Positions 1 to 12,053 of a DNA stretch of 64,000 nucleotides are shown here, piece after piece. Under the pieces are notes generated by a model, which was not told the origin of the DNA, made no database searches, and saw only the letters and a list, made by a program, of their open reading frames with translations. Location: the NCBI GenBank assembly GCA_029448655.1, contig JACCLO010000005.1, positions 3,472,001 through 3,536,000 on the forward strand. The letters are read 5' to 3'. Position numbers and translations under genes: made by a program. The number at the start of each line of letters is the position of its first letter. Positions within the stretch are counted from its first letter, which is position 1. Source of the DNA: Wolfiporia cocos (Eukaryota; Basidiomycota; Agaricomycetes; Polyporales; Phaeolaceae).

Positions 1-315
1 CCCCTTAGGCTGATAGCTATGTCTTACCATATCAACAAGACCTCTGGCTGGCGTTCCTAGGCCCCCTCTTGCACGTGGTGCAACATAGGTGCAGTCTTGT
101 GTCATGGTGGTAATGTCACAGATTTCTGTGACATGGTAGTGCTGACACCCAGCCGGGTTCAATCTCAGGCATTTACGTCTAGTAGTCACATGACCAGCTT
201 GCTGTTGTATTCATAGTAGTTAGCACCCCCTGGTCTGATCACATGGTAGATTAGTCATCTCATACTGCGTGCCGATAGTTACACACAGGCCCGACTCTTT
301 AGGGCAAGTACCTAG
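1..315. repeat. Decayed LTR fragments
   Basis: No gene is visible. An LTR-type end (gtcttgtgtca) closes near 104, is followed by a short purine-rich TGGTGGTAA, and a new LTR-type start (TGTCACAGATTTCTGTGACA) begins at 114. The stretch ending ctctttagggcaagtacctag resembles the middle of the LTR at 29956-30366. It is therefore probably the left part of an old LTR split by the insertions at 316-2509, resuming at 2510. Confidence 0.4.
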
Positions 316-319
316 TGTC

Positions 320-1480
320 TGACACAGATGGCTCTGTGGGACTCACCAAGCCAGTATCCTGCGATAAACTAGGTGACTTAGTGAGGAAGAGGTTATCAGA
401 CGCAGTAGGAGGTAGGAGGTTCTTCTACGGCGTACGCCGAGAAGAATAAAACTAAAGTTATAGGCCGTCAAGGCCCTACTTATATACATAATAATATCAG
501 GTCATGTGCTACTGTATAGTGCATGCCCGATAAGGAGTGTGGGTTTGGTTGCCATAAGGGCGACCAAGTGATACGATTACTCTACAAAGGCCGTGACCCG
601 CCGGTAATGGCTGAGCCAATGGTAAAAGAGAGAGCGTGTGGTCTCATCGTTAGATGGACATGTGAATACGGGCGCAGCCCGGGTATAAGGGAAGCCGGTT
701 GCCGGATACCATGAGGTATAATGGCGATTGGCCGGTCTTCGTGTGATGACCAAGGCGGAACGCCGAGGTCGTAATACTATTGGGCCAGCAGGCACCGTAG
801 CATGTGATATGTCCGGACCGGAAGGTTACCGGAACATATGGTGGTCTTAGCCGTGAGGCGAGGACCGGTGTTTGGGCAACGCCGTGATGGCAGAAGCCCG
901 GGACTTGGAGATCGCCGAGTCCGTGGGAGGCCGAGAAGGCCGTGACCTATAGCGATATTGCCTTGATGCTAATATAGTGCTGTATGGTCATGTTGCCATT
1001 ATTATGCGAAGGCGTGGCGCGCCTGAGGTGTCATTGTGATCAAGGATCTTATGACGGTGGGAAGCCGGGAAGGCCGACCCAATAGTACAAGGCCGCGAGG
1101 CACTGTTTGTACATGTGGACATTATTATGCGAGCGTGCCGCGCTCGGCCTATCATTATGATCTAAGATCTATGACGTGGCTGGTCTTGCTCTGACGGGCG
1201 AGACCTGTATGACGTAGCTATGACGATTGCTATTGTCTAGACGTATATGACGTATTCGCAGGTGGAGGCACAGCGATGCACGTTGCCTTAGCGATGATGT
1301 CATTAGTCTTGTGACGTAGCGTTGTATAAGCTGGTCATGTGGTTGATAAGCCCAGTTAAGAGCTTGTCGTGGTGGCGATGGGGGTTAACCCGTAGATAAC
1401 TGGTAGGTAGACGTATAAATCCCAGGTAAATTGCTATAATCATAGGAAAAATGCTGTAAGCCCCAGATAAATCTGTGACA
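320..1480 (-). repeat. Solo LTR, family L1 (reverse)
   Basis: Begins TGACACAGATGG and ends AAATCTGTGACA. It is flanked by the 5-bp duplication GTGTC (315-319 and 1481-1485). Family L1 LTRs are about 1.0-1.1 kb, and at least ten other copies lie in this window, none with an internal region. This copy landed inside the first few bases of another L1 LTR, so the pair forms a large inverted repeat. Confidence 0.85.
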
Positions 1481-1481
1481 G

Positions 1482-2509
1482 TGTCACAGATCTATCTGGG
1501 GCATACAGCAATTTATCCGGGATTTGTATGTCTAAACTATACGAATTAACTCCCATTGCCATAACACAAGTCCTTAACTGGGCTTATCGCTTACATCAGG
1601 TGCCTACGCACTACTAAGCAACTGTGACATCAGCATTACATGCTAGTCATAAGGCTTCACGTCATCGCGTCACCATCAGTAACCATCTGGTCCGATATTG
1701 CAATGCTTGCCTAGACCCAGCAACGTCATAGCTACGTCACCGGTCTCATTCGTAAGAACTAGACCACCTACGTCATAAGGTCCTAGACCACAATGACATC
1801 ACGAGCACGCCATTCGCACACAACCATGGCATCATAGCTAATATTAGCCGCAAAGGCTATATTGCTATTGGTCCGCTGTCGCGTACCACCTTCTGGGCTC
1901 TGGCACCCGTGAAGCCCCAGTCTTCTGCCATCACGGCGAATACCAAACCCCGGCCCTAGGCCAACCCGTTGTCATCAGTAACCATTTGGTCCGGTGCATA
2001 ACACATGCCAACAACGACACACCTTAGTCATCTTACAGGTTCGTCCAATGGCAATGCTACCTCGGCGCCTCGCCTTGGTCAGCAACACAAGGCCCGCCAA
2101 TAGCCATAGTGCCTCACGGTCACGGTCTTGGCATTCAGCCTTTCCATATACCGGGGCTGCGCCTGCGTTCTAACAATAACACCAACAAACCCTCTCACTA
2201 CTATTGGTGCAGCCATTACCGGCCCACACAGCCATTGTAGAGTCCATAAACAGTAGATGAGATAGTGCTTTGCCTGTTGGCAAAGCCACATAACCCAAAT
2301 TGGTATGTACTAGCTTGTAGCACATGACCATCTCGCACACATGTATATAAGTAGGAGCTAGATGCTCTATAACTTTAGTTCTGTTCTTCTCGGTGTCCAC
2401 CGTAGAAGCACCCTCCACCCCTTTTGCTGCATTGATACCTCCTCACTAAGTCGCCTTAGTACTTCAACAACTAGGCTTGGTGAGTCCCACAGGTTATCTG
2501 TGTCACCGG
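1482..2509 (+). repeat. Solo LTR, family L1, split near its start
   Basis: Forward L1 copy. Its first four bases lie at 316-319, before the L1 inserted at 320-1480. It ends TATCTGTGTCA at 2505. The flank before it is CCTAG (311-315); CCTAG recurs at 2510-2514 after four extra bases (CCGG, 2506-2509). Confidence 0.75.
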
Positions 2510-2852
2510 CCTAGTGCCTCTTGACTTCCTCGTTGCATGCTTGTCTGGGGTCTGCCTCGCACCAAATGTCTTAGTGTATGAGGGCCTGTGCCTCCTGGAG
2601 TGATATCAAGTATGCAATGACAGTTTTGTGTCAACCGTGATACCAGACCTCACTGGGTCTCTAAGATCTTGCTGCAGGCCCTTGCACTAGTTCAGTTAGA
2701 CAGTAGAGCGGTGTAGCCCAGCACACAGTATGGAGATACGAGGGGCTAGCCCTGTGGGTGAGAATACTAAGTCTGAGGTGTAACTCTTAGATGCTACTGA
2801 GCTAAGTACATGCTGCATCACTATCTAAGTGCCTGCCCTGAAGGGGCCAGTG
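2510..2852. repeat. Remnants of older LTRs
   Basis: Continues the old LTR begun at 114, with an LTR-like end (cagttttgtgtca) near 2633. It is followed by a reverse family-G-like stretch carrying the tctgaggtgtaa motif typical of that family. No coding potential is seen. Confidence 0.4.
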
Positions 2853-3904
2853 TGACACAGACTACTCTGTGGAACTCACCAACTAGGCTTTGAGGTTACA
2901 GGTGAGGTGGAGAGGAAGAGTAATCAAGTGCAGCAGGATGGAAGGTGCTTCTATGGTGCAAGCCGAGAAGAATAGAACTAAGTTACCAGGGTGTCAAGCC
3001 TGGTCTTAAATATGTACAGGGAGGCACGTGCTGCTACTAGGAGAGCCTATCCTAAAGGAATGGTCAGTGCATCCTAACGGCGATACTGCTAAGTCACTAC
3101 TCTACAATGGCCATATGTCTGCTGGTAATGGCTGGACCAATGGTGAAAGGGAGAGTGGTGGTGCCACCTTTTGGTTGGACATGTGAAAGTGGGTGCAGCC
3201 CGGGTATATGGAAGGCCGGGGATTCAGCACCTTGAGGCACAATGGCTATTCGCCAGGTCCAAGATGACTCATTGAGGCACAATGGCTATTCGCCAGGTCC
3301 AAGATGACTCAAGCTGAGAAGGCCGAGGTGGACGTCATGGACCGGTGTTGTGGAAGTGCTAGTGTGACATAGTGTTCCAGAAGGACCGGAGGGTTGGATA
3401 GGCCGTGAGGCTAGGTCCAGAGGTTGGCTAAGGCTGGTAGGCTAGAGCCGGGGGTTGCATAGTGCCGGTGATAGAAGCCCGGAGATACGGAGTGCTGGTG
3501 ATGCATGATGGTCGCTAGGCTTGGAGGCTGGCTGGACCAATGAGGTGTGTAGGCTTATTTAGCTGATGCGATTAAGGTGCCATGATGATGCTATATGGTG
3601 AGCAATGATGTTGTGAGGCTGGTCGACATGTGGGCCTGGGCATATGACGTGTTGTGACATAGCAAGGCTGGGCCTTGCGGCTGGGCTAGAGCTATGGATC
3701 ATGGAGGATGACTAGTGTGTTAAGGCTGAGTCATGTATGCTTAGTATCGTGTTATTGCCTGTTCGATGGATGGGTTTGGTAAATAACCTTGGCAGGTGCA
3801 GCATGATGGGATAAGACCCGGATAACTTTGTAGAGGCTGTAGAAAGGCCAGATAAAGTGCTAAAAACACGCAAAAAATATGCTATATGTCTCAGATCTGT
3901 GATA
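2853..3904 (-). repeat. Old solo LTR, family L1 (reverse)
   Basis: Starts TGACACAGAC and ends ATCTGTGATA, a C-to-T change from the usual GTGACA. The TSD is CAGTG (2848-2852 and 3905-3909). It is clearly more diverged than other L1 copies and contains a 40-bp tandem duplication. Confidence 0.8.
3232..3311. repeat. Perfect 40-bp tandem duplication
   Basis: Two exact adjacent copies (3232-3271 and 3272-3311), each starting ttgaggcacaatggctattc, inside the old L1 LTR. Identity within an otherwise decayed LTR implies that the duplication is recent. Confidence 0.95.
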
Positions 3905-4062
3905 CAGTGCACATGTAACTAAGGTGACTACTGGTGATGCTGCATGTAACTATTTGTGACTGTGGGCGGCGCTAACATCCCTACTTATCTATGACATGTC
4001 CGTTATCTAATCTATCAGGTCACGTTACTTACAACCAGGCCATGCCACAGCGTACTGTGACA
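3905..4062 (-). repeat. Tail of old LTR with reversed polypurine tract
   Basis: Ends cgtactgtgaca at 4062 and is immediately followed by ctaccccctctc, which reads as a polypurine tract on the minus strand. This is the arrangement expected at the 3' LTR of a minus-strand retroelement. The matching internal region is not recognisable. Confidence 0.45.
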
Positions 4063-4202
4063 CTACCCCCTCTCTTGGTTTGGTGAGCACATCCTCTCTC
4101 CATTCCACAGTGCTAGTATGCTATGGACATGCCTGATTGCTATGGCTTCTCTCAATATCAGATAAGATGAGAGGCATTCCCTGACCAAAAGGATCCAAGC
4201 AT

Positions 4203-4490
4203 GTGTCACTGAAAGACTTTCAAGCACTTGCTCTGCTATATCAAAGGCGCCCTCAATTGCAAGCTAATCTACTTGCCTACTGCAGGGAAGGAGCTCTTTT
4301 CCACTCATTCACAGATGCTGATGGCAAGACAATGGGTGATCTCCTGATCATCTCATCTCCAATTCACTGTTGCTCTGTCCACCACTGAGGCTGAGTTTGT
4401 TGCTACTGTTTCTGCGAGGCAGAGGATTGTCTGCTATGCTCAGAGCTTGGCTTCTCCCTTAATATGCTGTCTGCACTCTACATCAAAAGA
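4203..4490 (+). pseudogene. Ty1/copia RNase H remnant
   Basis: The plus strand encodes FTDADGK and then, in another frame, TVALSTTEAEFVAT (about 4361-4405). This is the strongly conserved LSTTEAEYVA block near the C-terminus of copia RNase H. Frameshifts and stops break the frame. It lies head-to-head with a copia RT remnant on the other strand, so the original element has been rearranged as well as mutated. The copia assignment is secure from the TTEAEFVA block; everything else is degenerate. Confidence 0.6.
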
Positions 4491-4530
4491 CTAAATACAA
4501 GGCAGCCAGGACATATCTGAGCTTGAAGTG

Positions 4531-4960
4531 TGACACAAACTGTACTATACATAATTGAAGTATCTATATCTGGGTGACAGCACTAATGCAATGCTATGCA
4601 GAAGGACCTAGGGTTGCCTCACCAACAGAGGCCCACAGACTAGCACGTGGAGGGTTCAGCAAGTGGGACATGCCCCATTGTTATAACAAGTCTGAGGTGT
4701 AAGCCTCAGATGCAGTAGCCCATATAGCCTATATACACAAGTTCAATGCTGTGCTACAGACCACCCTAAAAGTGGTCCAAGCATAGCTAACAGACATTCC
4801 GTGCTATGATAAGGTAAACCACTAGTCAAGTGACCTAAGTGATAGTTAGCGTATGTGAGACTAGATAGCCACGTCTACAAGAGTCAGGTGATTTGTGCAT
4901 ATGGACTCAAGTTCGACCCTTGCATATAGCAAAATGCATGCTACAGAATAAACTGTGACA
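4531..4960 (-). repeat. Solo LTR, family G type, within copia remnant
   Basis: Begins TGACACAAACTG and ends AAACTGTGACA. It carries the tctgaggtgtaagcctcaga palindrome typical of family G. The flanks (aagtg and ggtgt) do not match, so a small deletion probably accompanied or followed insertion. It sits exactly after the FVDD codons of the copia RT on the minus strand. Confidence 0.55.
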
Positions 4961-5490
4961 GGTGTCATCCACAAACACAGGAATGATAATGATCCACGTG
5001 TTGTCTCGTCTTTATGCACACACTATGCCCACAGATCAGCCATTGGAATTCTAGTTATTGCAAGACCTCATTCAGCTTTTCATACAAGCACTGGCCTGCC
5101 CGCGCCCAGGCGATGCAGCAGGCTTCTCCCCGAAGCTTTCAGGTTGTTACACCTCCTTCTTCAACTCGCCATTGAGATAGGCAGAGAAGATGTCAATGCT
5201 CTCACACTTGAGGTCTTCAAGTGCGGCAAGTGCAAGAATGGTGCAGATTGAGGCCCATTTCGGAATGGGTGCAAATGTCTCATTGTAGCTGAGGTCAGAA
5301 CAGCGAGAGAAGCCTTTTGCTACAAGATGGCCCATGCATTGCTACTGAAATGGAACCGTCCATGTTGCACTTGACATGAGACACCCAGCAGGATCCAATG
5401 ATTTTGCGTCCAGAAGGTAGCTTGACAAAACTCAAAGGTCCTATTTCACCAGAGACTGTGAATCTGCAACCTGTGTTTATGACCCTCATG
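4961..5490 (-). pseudogene. Ty1/copia reverse transcriptase remnant
   Basis: Minus-strand fragment of copia RT. In order it shows a GRKIIGSCWV block, a VAKGFS..YNETFAP block, WASICTILALAALEDL, and SAYLNGELKKEV (5147-5335), then a frameshifted stretch reaching VFVDD at the end (about 4965-4980). FVDD is the RT catalytic box. The LTR at 4531-4960 cuts the gene there, and HFKLR, the next conserved block, follows on the far side (4510-4530). Several stops and frameshifts make it non-functional. The order of blocks is that of Ty1/copia, not Ty3. Confidence 0.75.
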
Positions 5491-8400
5491 ACCTCTATGT
5501 CCTCATCACCTAAGTGCTTTCACATAGTCCTCCCTGCACCAGCCAGTCTGCCTTTACATGCATGCTGTCTCACATAAAGTAGGCATTAATTGATCAGTGC
5601 ATGCCATACTGCCCCATTGGAGGTACCATGGAACCAAGTACTTTCAGCGTGTTCGCAAAGCGTAACATGCAACCCTTGAAGGTGCTAGCTGCAACCTGAG
5701 CCATCTCTCTATCCACATTATCCGCTGTCAAAGAGCATATGTCTTCGCCCCTTGTGGGTTGTCCCATCCACTAGCTCCTTCCAATCTCCTCCCTTTGTGA
5801 ATGTCTCACTATATACTTCATCTTTCCCAGTGCAATTACATGCCCCTCTCACTACCCAGATCCAGGATGGGCTTATTTAAAATTTTTCGGATGAGTGATG
5901 TCCTTGAGGTCTTCTTGCTTAAGAACTTCGAGTTTGGCCAATGTACCGTCATCGGCTCCCAAGCTGTTTGATTGCCTGCCTTTGCGTGTGTTGTATACCG
6001 CACATGTCGACTCAAAGCAGGCCTTTGATACTGTTCTGAGGTGTTCCAGATCCTGGGAACCTAACAATCTGCGATCTCTGCGTCATTTTAGCATCATCCA
6101 AGGCCTTCTGTATTCAATCCATCCTATTCCTGCACTGTTGCTGAACCAATCCCTTCCAGAGGCCTTTCTATGATCCTCTACACACCTTCCAGTTGTTTGT
6201 CTCATGCTCGTTACGAAGTCGTCTTCTTGCTCCTTCTGGTACTGTCTGGCTCAACTGGCCTCCTTGTGCTCTAAATCAAATCTATACTACTCCAGCATCG
6301 TTCTTACTCAATAGCTAATAGGTACTCACATGGTCGCTAGTAGATACTGCGTATGCAAGCATTTCCACAGTACGATTTGAACATTAGGGTAGTACTATAG
6401 CATGTAGTACTTTACATGTCTAAGACACAGTCTACTGACTGTGGGGCCTGCCCTGCCAGGAAATCTTAAATGTGTCCTAGGTGCTATGCCAAGCCAAGAC
6501 CCAAGGCGGCTGAGCTGAAATCTTGAGGATAGGCGGCCCAGACTAACATGCAAGCACAGTGCTACTAGACATACTCTAAAGTGAGTGGGTCTGTGAGCAA
6601 CACCTGTAAGGGTATGCACAGTCATACTGCGGAACACTTAGGTAAGTAGAGACTACGAGATGGCAAGTACATGTGACTACCCACCCTTTATCTTATTACA
6701 TCTACCTTGATCAGATAGCCATGACGGGCGGCAATTCTGGAGCTAGGATAGGAGGAATGCGCTACTGTCCGAAGATTTGGCACCGGGGCCGCTGAGGACC
6801 TGTAAATGGTGTAGAAAACGCTGGGTAATACCACAGAACAACATCTGTGACAGGATATACAAGTAGCACCTGAGGTTAGCGCCCCAGTTCTAGTATTTTC
6901 GACCAAGGAGCAAGTCCCTTGGGCTACTCCAACACTGCGTGCGCTGCCTTTGCCCTCTCTTCTTTGTCTGCTAGCCTGGATAGATACCTCCCCGCTTGCA
7001 ACAATGTGTACATCCTCTCTAGGTGTCCTCTGTGGTTTTACACCGTTTGGAGGGCCTTTGACGCATATTTGGAAGGTTCGCAGCAGGGCCGGTGGCACAT
7101 TAGACTGTGTCATCTTGATAGGTAGGACAGGAGCAATGTGAAGCTGAGGAACACCTTACAAAAAAGGGCCTCAATGATTGCAGGCTACATTGCAGGCTAC
7201 ATTTGCGAGATCAAGGGCTCCAACGGCGCTATTTTTTACAATAGCAATATCTAGGCAGGCTACCGCCTTTATGGGTGTATACCCGGAAATCTCTAGATGG
7301 CAGAGTTATCCTACATGCGATTGGAAAGGCCATGCGAGGAAGTCAGGATGTCTTCTACCTTCAAGTCTTCGGTGCCTATTGCCGTGCTTGATCCCTGAGC
7401 CTGTAAAGTCCTTCAGGTAGTCAATACAGATGCAACTTGTGCATGCGCAGTTTGCAGCGCTTTCCGGTTGCTATCACACTAAGACAATAAGTAAACACCG
7501 CTCATTTCGAACCATGTTGTTCTTGATGAGCCCTGCTTCCCTGGCAACTCCAAGGCTCATCAATATGTAGGGGGGATCTCTGCTGACCCGTCCCTTTCGG
7601 GGGAGCCCTGGAACGCCTCCCTCTGCTCTGGCACCTCAGGTCCATCAGATGTGCCGGAATCAGGGTAGCTGGTGGGAGGATGATAATTGTCCTGTGCCTC
7701 CTCTGGTCCCTCCACTCGTCCAGCTAACCCTGCTCCAGCTCCAAAGCCTCCAATTGCACTAACTCCACCGGCTGTACTCCTCAGCAAGCGGAGTAAGCTC
7801 CCACTTGCTCATCCCGTCGTATACAGCCTTTCGACATCCTACAGCTCGAAGTGAGCTTCCAATGCACTGCAACTGTTACAGGAGACTGTTAAATGATGTT
7901 GCGCTGCAGAGCTAGAATGCTATCTAACGGGCGGGCTTACTCATAATTGATCCAAATACGAGTAAAGAGGAGCTTGGTGACTTCTGGAGAAGAACACAGC
8001 GTGAGTTGGGCTAAAGTAATGATTGCGGGCACTGAGCACGACTACAGCAGCTAAAGAATCAAACCTCCAGCTGAATCTGCGGCAGGCACTTTGGGTTGCC
8101 CACGATATTTACAGAGGCGATAGAGTAGGGAGAAAAGCGGTTGAAGGCTGTATACGACGAGATTTTCAGTCTCTAGTGGAGAATGGGACACTTATGCTGT
8201 TAGTCTTCAAGTCGCTGCAATGCTTCAGAACAGTGCCAAAGGCCTGTGTTGAGTTTGGTCAAGTGGTAAGGACCAGAAACTCGACACAGTGCAGAAAATG
8301 AACTGATGGTTTTCAAAACACTGTCAGATACCCCGTGGCTGCCGCCCCACCTCAGTGCCTATGGCGCATTTGTATCCTCTATTCTACACTCCCTCAACAT

Positions 8401-8640
8401 AAACTTGTCAAACTACCTCCTAACCACAAGGCTATTGGATTCGATCTAGGTAATTCGTATAAGCGCAATGTAGACGGCTTCTGATCAAGTGTTACAGCTG
8501 GATAGTTGCAAACGGCTTTTATCAAAATCCTGGCCTTGGCCAGAATAAGATCTTCATACCCACCTCCAATGGGCCCTGGATTTGCGTCATTCCTACACTT
8601 GCTTCAAATGAAGAGGCCCCAAAGCTGACAATCTCCTCTG
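5491..8640. other. No recognisable gene; degenerate retroelement DNA
   Basis: Open frames here are short (none above 141 codons) and show no family motif. Parts near 5490-6100 on the minus strand probably continue the copia polyprotein, but too degraded to name domains. The stretch 8023-8301 is open for 92 codons without recognisable content. Nothing supports a host gene. Confidence 0.4.
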
Positions 8641-8679
8641 CCTATTCTAAGGGGAAAGCTATAGGAGAAATTGTATGGG

Positions 8680-9080
8680 GGAAAATGTGCATTTGGCAAC
8701 CGGATGGTTTGAGAAGACTCCTGAATGGATCTGGCGACTCTTCAAGTCGTTATGTGGCCTGAGCGGGCAAGGCAATTGCTGGCATGAGAAGCTGAACGAG
8801 GTCTTGAGGCATTTAGGCTTCCAGCGGCTGATCTGAGAGCACAGTATGTGGATGTACAAACGAATGACACATGGCGTCATCATTCCTGTCTTTGTAGATG
8901 AAATGACCATTGCATGAAGTCGAAATCGGCCACCCAGCGCGTTAAAGATGACTGGAAAGCAAACTTCAAGCTCAGAGACCTTGGCCCAATGTGCTCAAAT
9001 GCATACACACAAATTTTGTGCATGGGCACACAGAGATTCACAGACCAATAGGAGGTCATGCCATATGCATAGAGCTTGCG
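8680..9080 (+). pseudogene. Ty1/copia reverse transcriptase remnant (second)
   Basis: The plus strand reads QPDGF, then EKTPEWIWRLFKSLCGL, WHEKLNEVLRHLGFQRL, an in-frame TGA, EHSMWMYKR, VIIPVFVDEMTIA and, after a further frameshift, QRVKDDWKANFKLRDLGP. This is the thumb/catalytic part of copia RT. The catalytic FVDD box is changed to FVDE. At least two frameshifts and one stop show it is dead. It may come from the same family as the minus-strand copia RT at 4961-5490. Confidence 0.75.
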
Positions 9081-9780
9081 CAGATGTACAGGGCTGCATG
9101 GATGCATGGAGCTTGTTCATACATGGAATCTCTGCACACATCAACCATTAGCCGCTCCGGTAGAATTGAGTACTGTGTCAATACACAGCCATGGTGGAAC
9201 ATGATGGACAGCAAGGGATGATACATACTAATCAGTCCCTGTAGTGTGATAAATATTAAAGAATACTGAGATTAGGTGTGTAGCATATGACCTAGGGGAA
9301 CACTGTTGAATCATCAAGTCCTCTATGCAGTACTCATAATGGTGAAATAATCGGGCATCAAATGAATATAACAGTATCCCAGTCACAGCTCTGTAATGTC
9401 ACAGACTATATGTGTACTAGACTCTTTACCTGTGCTGCCTAGGCCAAAATAATCTGTGATATCATCAGGAAATTTCACAAGGCCTCTGAAAAGGCCATAA
9501 ACAGCTTATCTGATTCTGCATTCAAGTTCTTTGATGAGAACAACAAATGAAATAAGTAAATAATACATTCTACATCCTATGTAATGGAGTTAAACTGTTT
9601 TGCAATATATCTGTCTTGAGGATTCATAAGAACTCAATGGCAAACTGCCTGTATCGTTCACTAACTTGTACTCTAGGATGAGATCTTGTGGAGGATCTTA
9701 GTTAAAGTGAGTTTTCTTCTGCCCATTGGGCAAGATGACTTTGATTTACTGGTTGGGTATTGATGATTGAGAGTGAGTAA
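9081..9780. other. No gene recognised
   Basis: AT-richer sequence following the copia RT remnant. No domain, LTR terminus or convincing reading frame is visible. From about 9640 it may be decayed gag sequence belonging to the next feature. Confidence 0.35.
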
Positions 9781-10411
9781 CTGGCATGCATTTCTCAGGG
9801 TGCAATGTTCAAGGATGGAAAGAAGAAGGAGAAAAAGAAAAGAAGGAGATCTCTAAGGAAGCTACCACACCTTCTGAAAAGAAGGCCACTTCCAAGGGAA
9901 AGGGCAAAGAAGCTGCCCCATCAACCCCTTAGGCTGAAAAGCCTAAGTGCCCAATCTGTAAAAAGATGGATCATAGGAAAGACAAGTGCTTCTACTGTTC
10001 TGGTGGTCCTCGTGATTCAGCCAAAAAGGATGAGACGTCTGGTAGTGAAAAGGGAAATCAGAGGCTGAAAAGCCAACAATGAAGACTTCAAGCACCCCAC
10101 CGGCCGGCACCAATTCCAGAAAGAAATACCACCAATGTGTGATGTGGGGAGAGGCTTCCAACGAGAAAGACGAAAAGCCAGAGACAACCGTGGAGACACT
10201 ATTGGTCCCCCTAGCACCAACTACAAAAATCAAAGATGTGCTTGAGGGTACCAACACCAGAGAGAAACTCTGGGAATTGAATAGCGGAAAGATCCACACT
10301 GTGAAAAAAGCAGCACCTTCTCAGACCCGGTCCTTGTGGGACAGCATCAGGGTACATCCCAACACCTTAGGGGGAGGACTCTTCTCTATCAACCCTGAGG
10401 ATTTTCTATAG
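9781..10411 (+). pseudogene. gag: Ty3 gag C-terminal remnant
   Basis: A Lys/Glu-rich stretch is followed by a perfect CX2CX4HX4C zinc knuckle (CPICKKMDHRKDKC, about 9951-9992), but a frameshift and stop separate it from what follows. The next open piece (10079-10411) carries PLAPTTKIKDVL and ends NTLGGGLFSINPEDFL. The gags of Ty3-A (PLAPTTRLEDVL) and Ty3-M (PLAPTTRISDEE, then NTLGIYG near its end) have the same blocks, which places this remnant in their lineage. The upstream part of gag is not recognisable. Confidence 0.7.
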
Positions 10412-10533
10412 GGAGCTTTGCTAAGACTTGTCAGCAAGGACTCCAAGAACAATTTTGTATGGACACACAAAATATGCAAAAAAGTCATTTATTCTTGAAT
10501 TGACTTTGTGGGTCCATGGAAAGGAAGTGCAAG

Positions 10534-10931
10534 TGTCACAAATTCCTACGTTGTCCCCTTCCTGTCTCGAACACAGGCTTTCATGGTCAAGTTGTCGCAT
10601 GACCCACACCATTGTTACATAGTGGACTTGTAGTTATGCATTGCCCCCCCCCTCTCGGTCATTGCTACGTTGCTTACATCATACATGCTTACCTGAGGCC
10701 CATCATAGATACTGCACATTGACCATGCTTTTAGGGCAGGTCCTCTCTCTATAGCGTAGCGCCTCTCATGTATATATGTTAGCATCGTCTGAGGCTTACA
10801 CCTCAGACTTTGCAATCTCAACGTTGGGGTGATCCCCTCTTGGCTTCTCTCTTGCCTGCTAGTCTGAGTCCAGCAACGTAGTGTGGCCGTCGCCACTGTC
10901 TCTCTCAGACACTAGTGCAAGTCTTGTGTCA
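10534..10931 (+). repeat. Solo LTR, family G (forward)
   Basis: TGTCACAAATTCC to GTCTTGTGTCA, 398 bp, TSD GCAAG (10529-10533 and 10932-10936). It contains a TATA-like catgtatatatg followed by the palindrome tctgaggcttacacctcaga. Inserted between the strand preceding the protease active site and the active site itself. Confidence 0.85.
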
Positions 10932-10979
10932 GCAAGCAATGGCCTTGGTTGACTCTGGTGCCTCCATGATTGACAAATC

Positions 10980-12000
10980 TGACACAGATCTACTGTGGGA
11001 CTCACCACCTATTGGTTGAGGGAATAGGCGACTGAGTAGCAGACCAGCGCAGCAGGATATGAGAGGTTATTCTACGGCGCAAGCCGAGAATAATAGAACT
11101 AAGGATTAGTGGCGTCTATCCAGGTCCTTATATACATGTGTGACGGGAGGGCACGTGCTACTAGCTAGTACTGCCTTACCGGGTTATGTGGCTTTGCCAA
11201 GTGGCGAAGCTTATCTTATCTACTTTGTATGGACTCTACATAGAATGGCCGTGGTAGGCCCTAATGGCCGAACCAATCGTATGAGAGGGATTTGTCTGGT
11301 TATCTGGTTAGTAACGCGGGCACAGCCCGGGTATAGGAGAAGCCGGTTGCCGGATACCGTGAGGTATAATGGCGATTGGCCGTGCTTCGTTGGATGACCA
11401 AGGCGAGACGCCGAGGTCGTTATGCCATTGGACGGGAAGTACCGTGGCATGTGTTACAGCCTGGTCCGGGTGGTTACCGGGGCATGTGTTGGTCTTAGCC
11501 GTGAGGCGAGGACCGGTGTTTGGGCAACGCCGTGATGGCAGAAGCCCGGGACTTGGAGAACGCCAAGTCCGTGGGATGGCCGAGGAGGCCGAGCCTATAG
11601 CGATATTGCCTTGATGCTAATATTATGCTGTATGGTCGTGTTGACATTATTATGCGAGCGTGCCGCGCTCGGGATGTCATTGTGATCTAAGATCTTATGA
11701 CGTGGTTGGTCTAGCTTGTAAGGGCGAGACCCATAACGTAGCGGTGACGATGCTATTGTCTAGACTTGTATGACGCATTCGCAGGTGGAGGCACAGCGAT
11801 GCACGTTGCCTTAGCGATGATGTCATTAGTCTTGTGACGTAGCGTTGTATTAGCTGGTCATGTGGTTGATAAGCCCAGTTAAGAGCTTGTCGTGTGGCAA
11901 TGGGAGTTAACCCGTAGATAACTTGTAGTTAGATATAAATCCCGGATAAATTGCTATAATCATAGGAAAAATGCTGTAAGCCCCAAATAAATCTGTGACA
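10980..12000 (-). repeat. Solo LTR, family L1 (reverse)
   Basis: TGACACAGATCTACTG to AAATCTGTGACA, 1021 bp, TSD AAATC (10975-10979 and 12001-12005). Inserted directly after the protease active-site codons. Confidence 0.9.
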
Positions 12001-12053
12001 AAATCATTTATTAAGGAACAAGGGTTAGTCACACACGTAATACCCAATCCAGT

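Larger units (their letters stand above)
10412..12053 (+). pseudogene. pol: Ty3 protease remnant split by two LTRs
   Basis: Three short pieces of one Ty3 aspartic protease: 10412-10533 (ends LTLWVHGKEVQ), 10937-10979 (active site ALVDSGAS) and 12006-12053 (IKEQGLVT). They line up with the Ty3-A and Ty3-M proteases, where the same blocks surround the catalytic DTG/DSG. The gaps are LTR insertions with clean TSDs (GCAAG and AAATC). The reverse transcriptase that should follow is absent: 12054 begins another LTR. Confidence 0.75.

Noticed and set aside
320..2509. Inverted-repeat DNA transposon
   Set aside because: The inverted repeat is two L1 LTRs in opposite orientation, one inserted in the other with TSD GTGTC; there is no transposase.
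3232..3311. CRISPR or satellite array
   Set aside because: Only two tandem units without spacers, in a fungal LTR; a simple duplication.
7560..7787. Pro/Glu/Gly-rich minus-strand ORF
   Set aside because: Composition recalls the copia integrase-RT linker, but no conserved block supports it.
9805..10068. Small Lys/Arg-rich protein
   Set aside because: It is the wrong frame of a gag remnant; the zinc knuckle is in a neighbouring frame.
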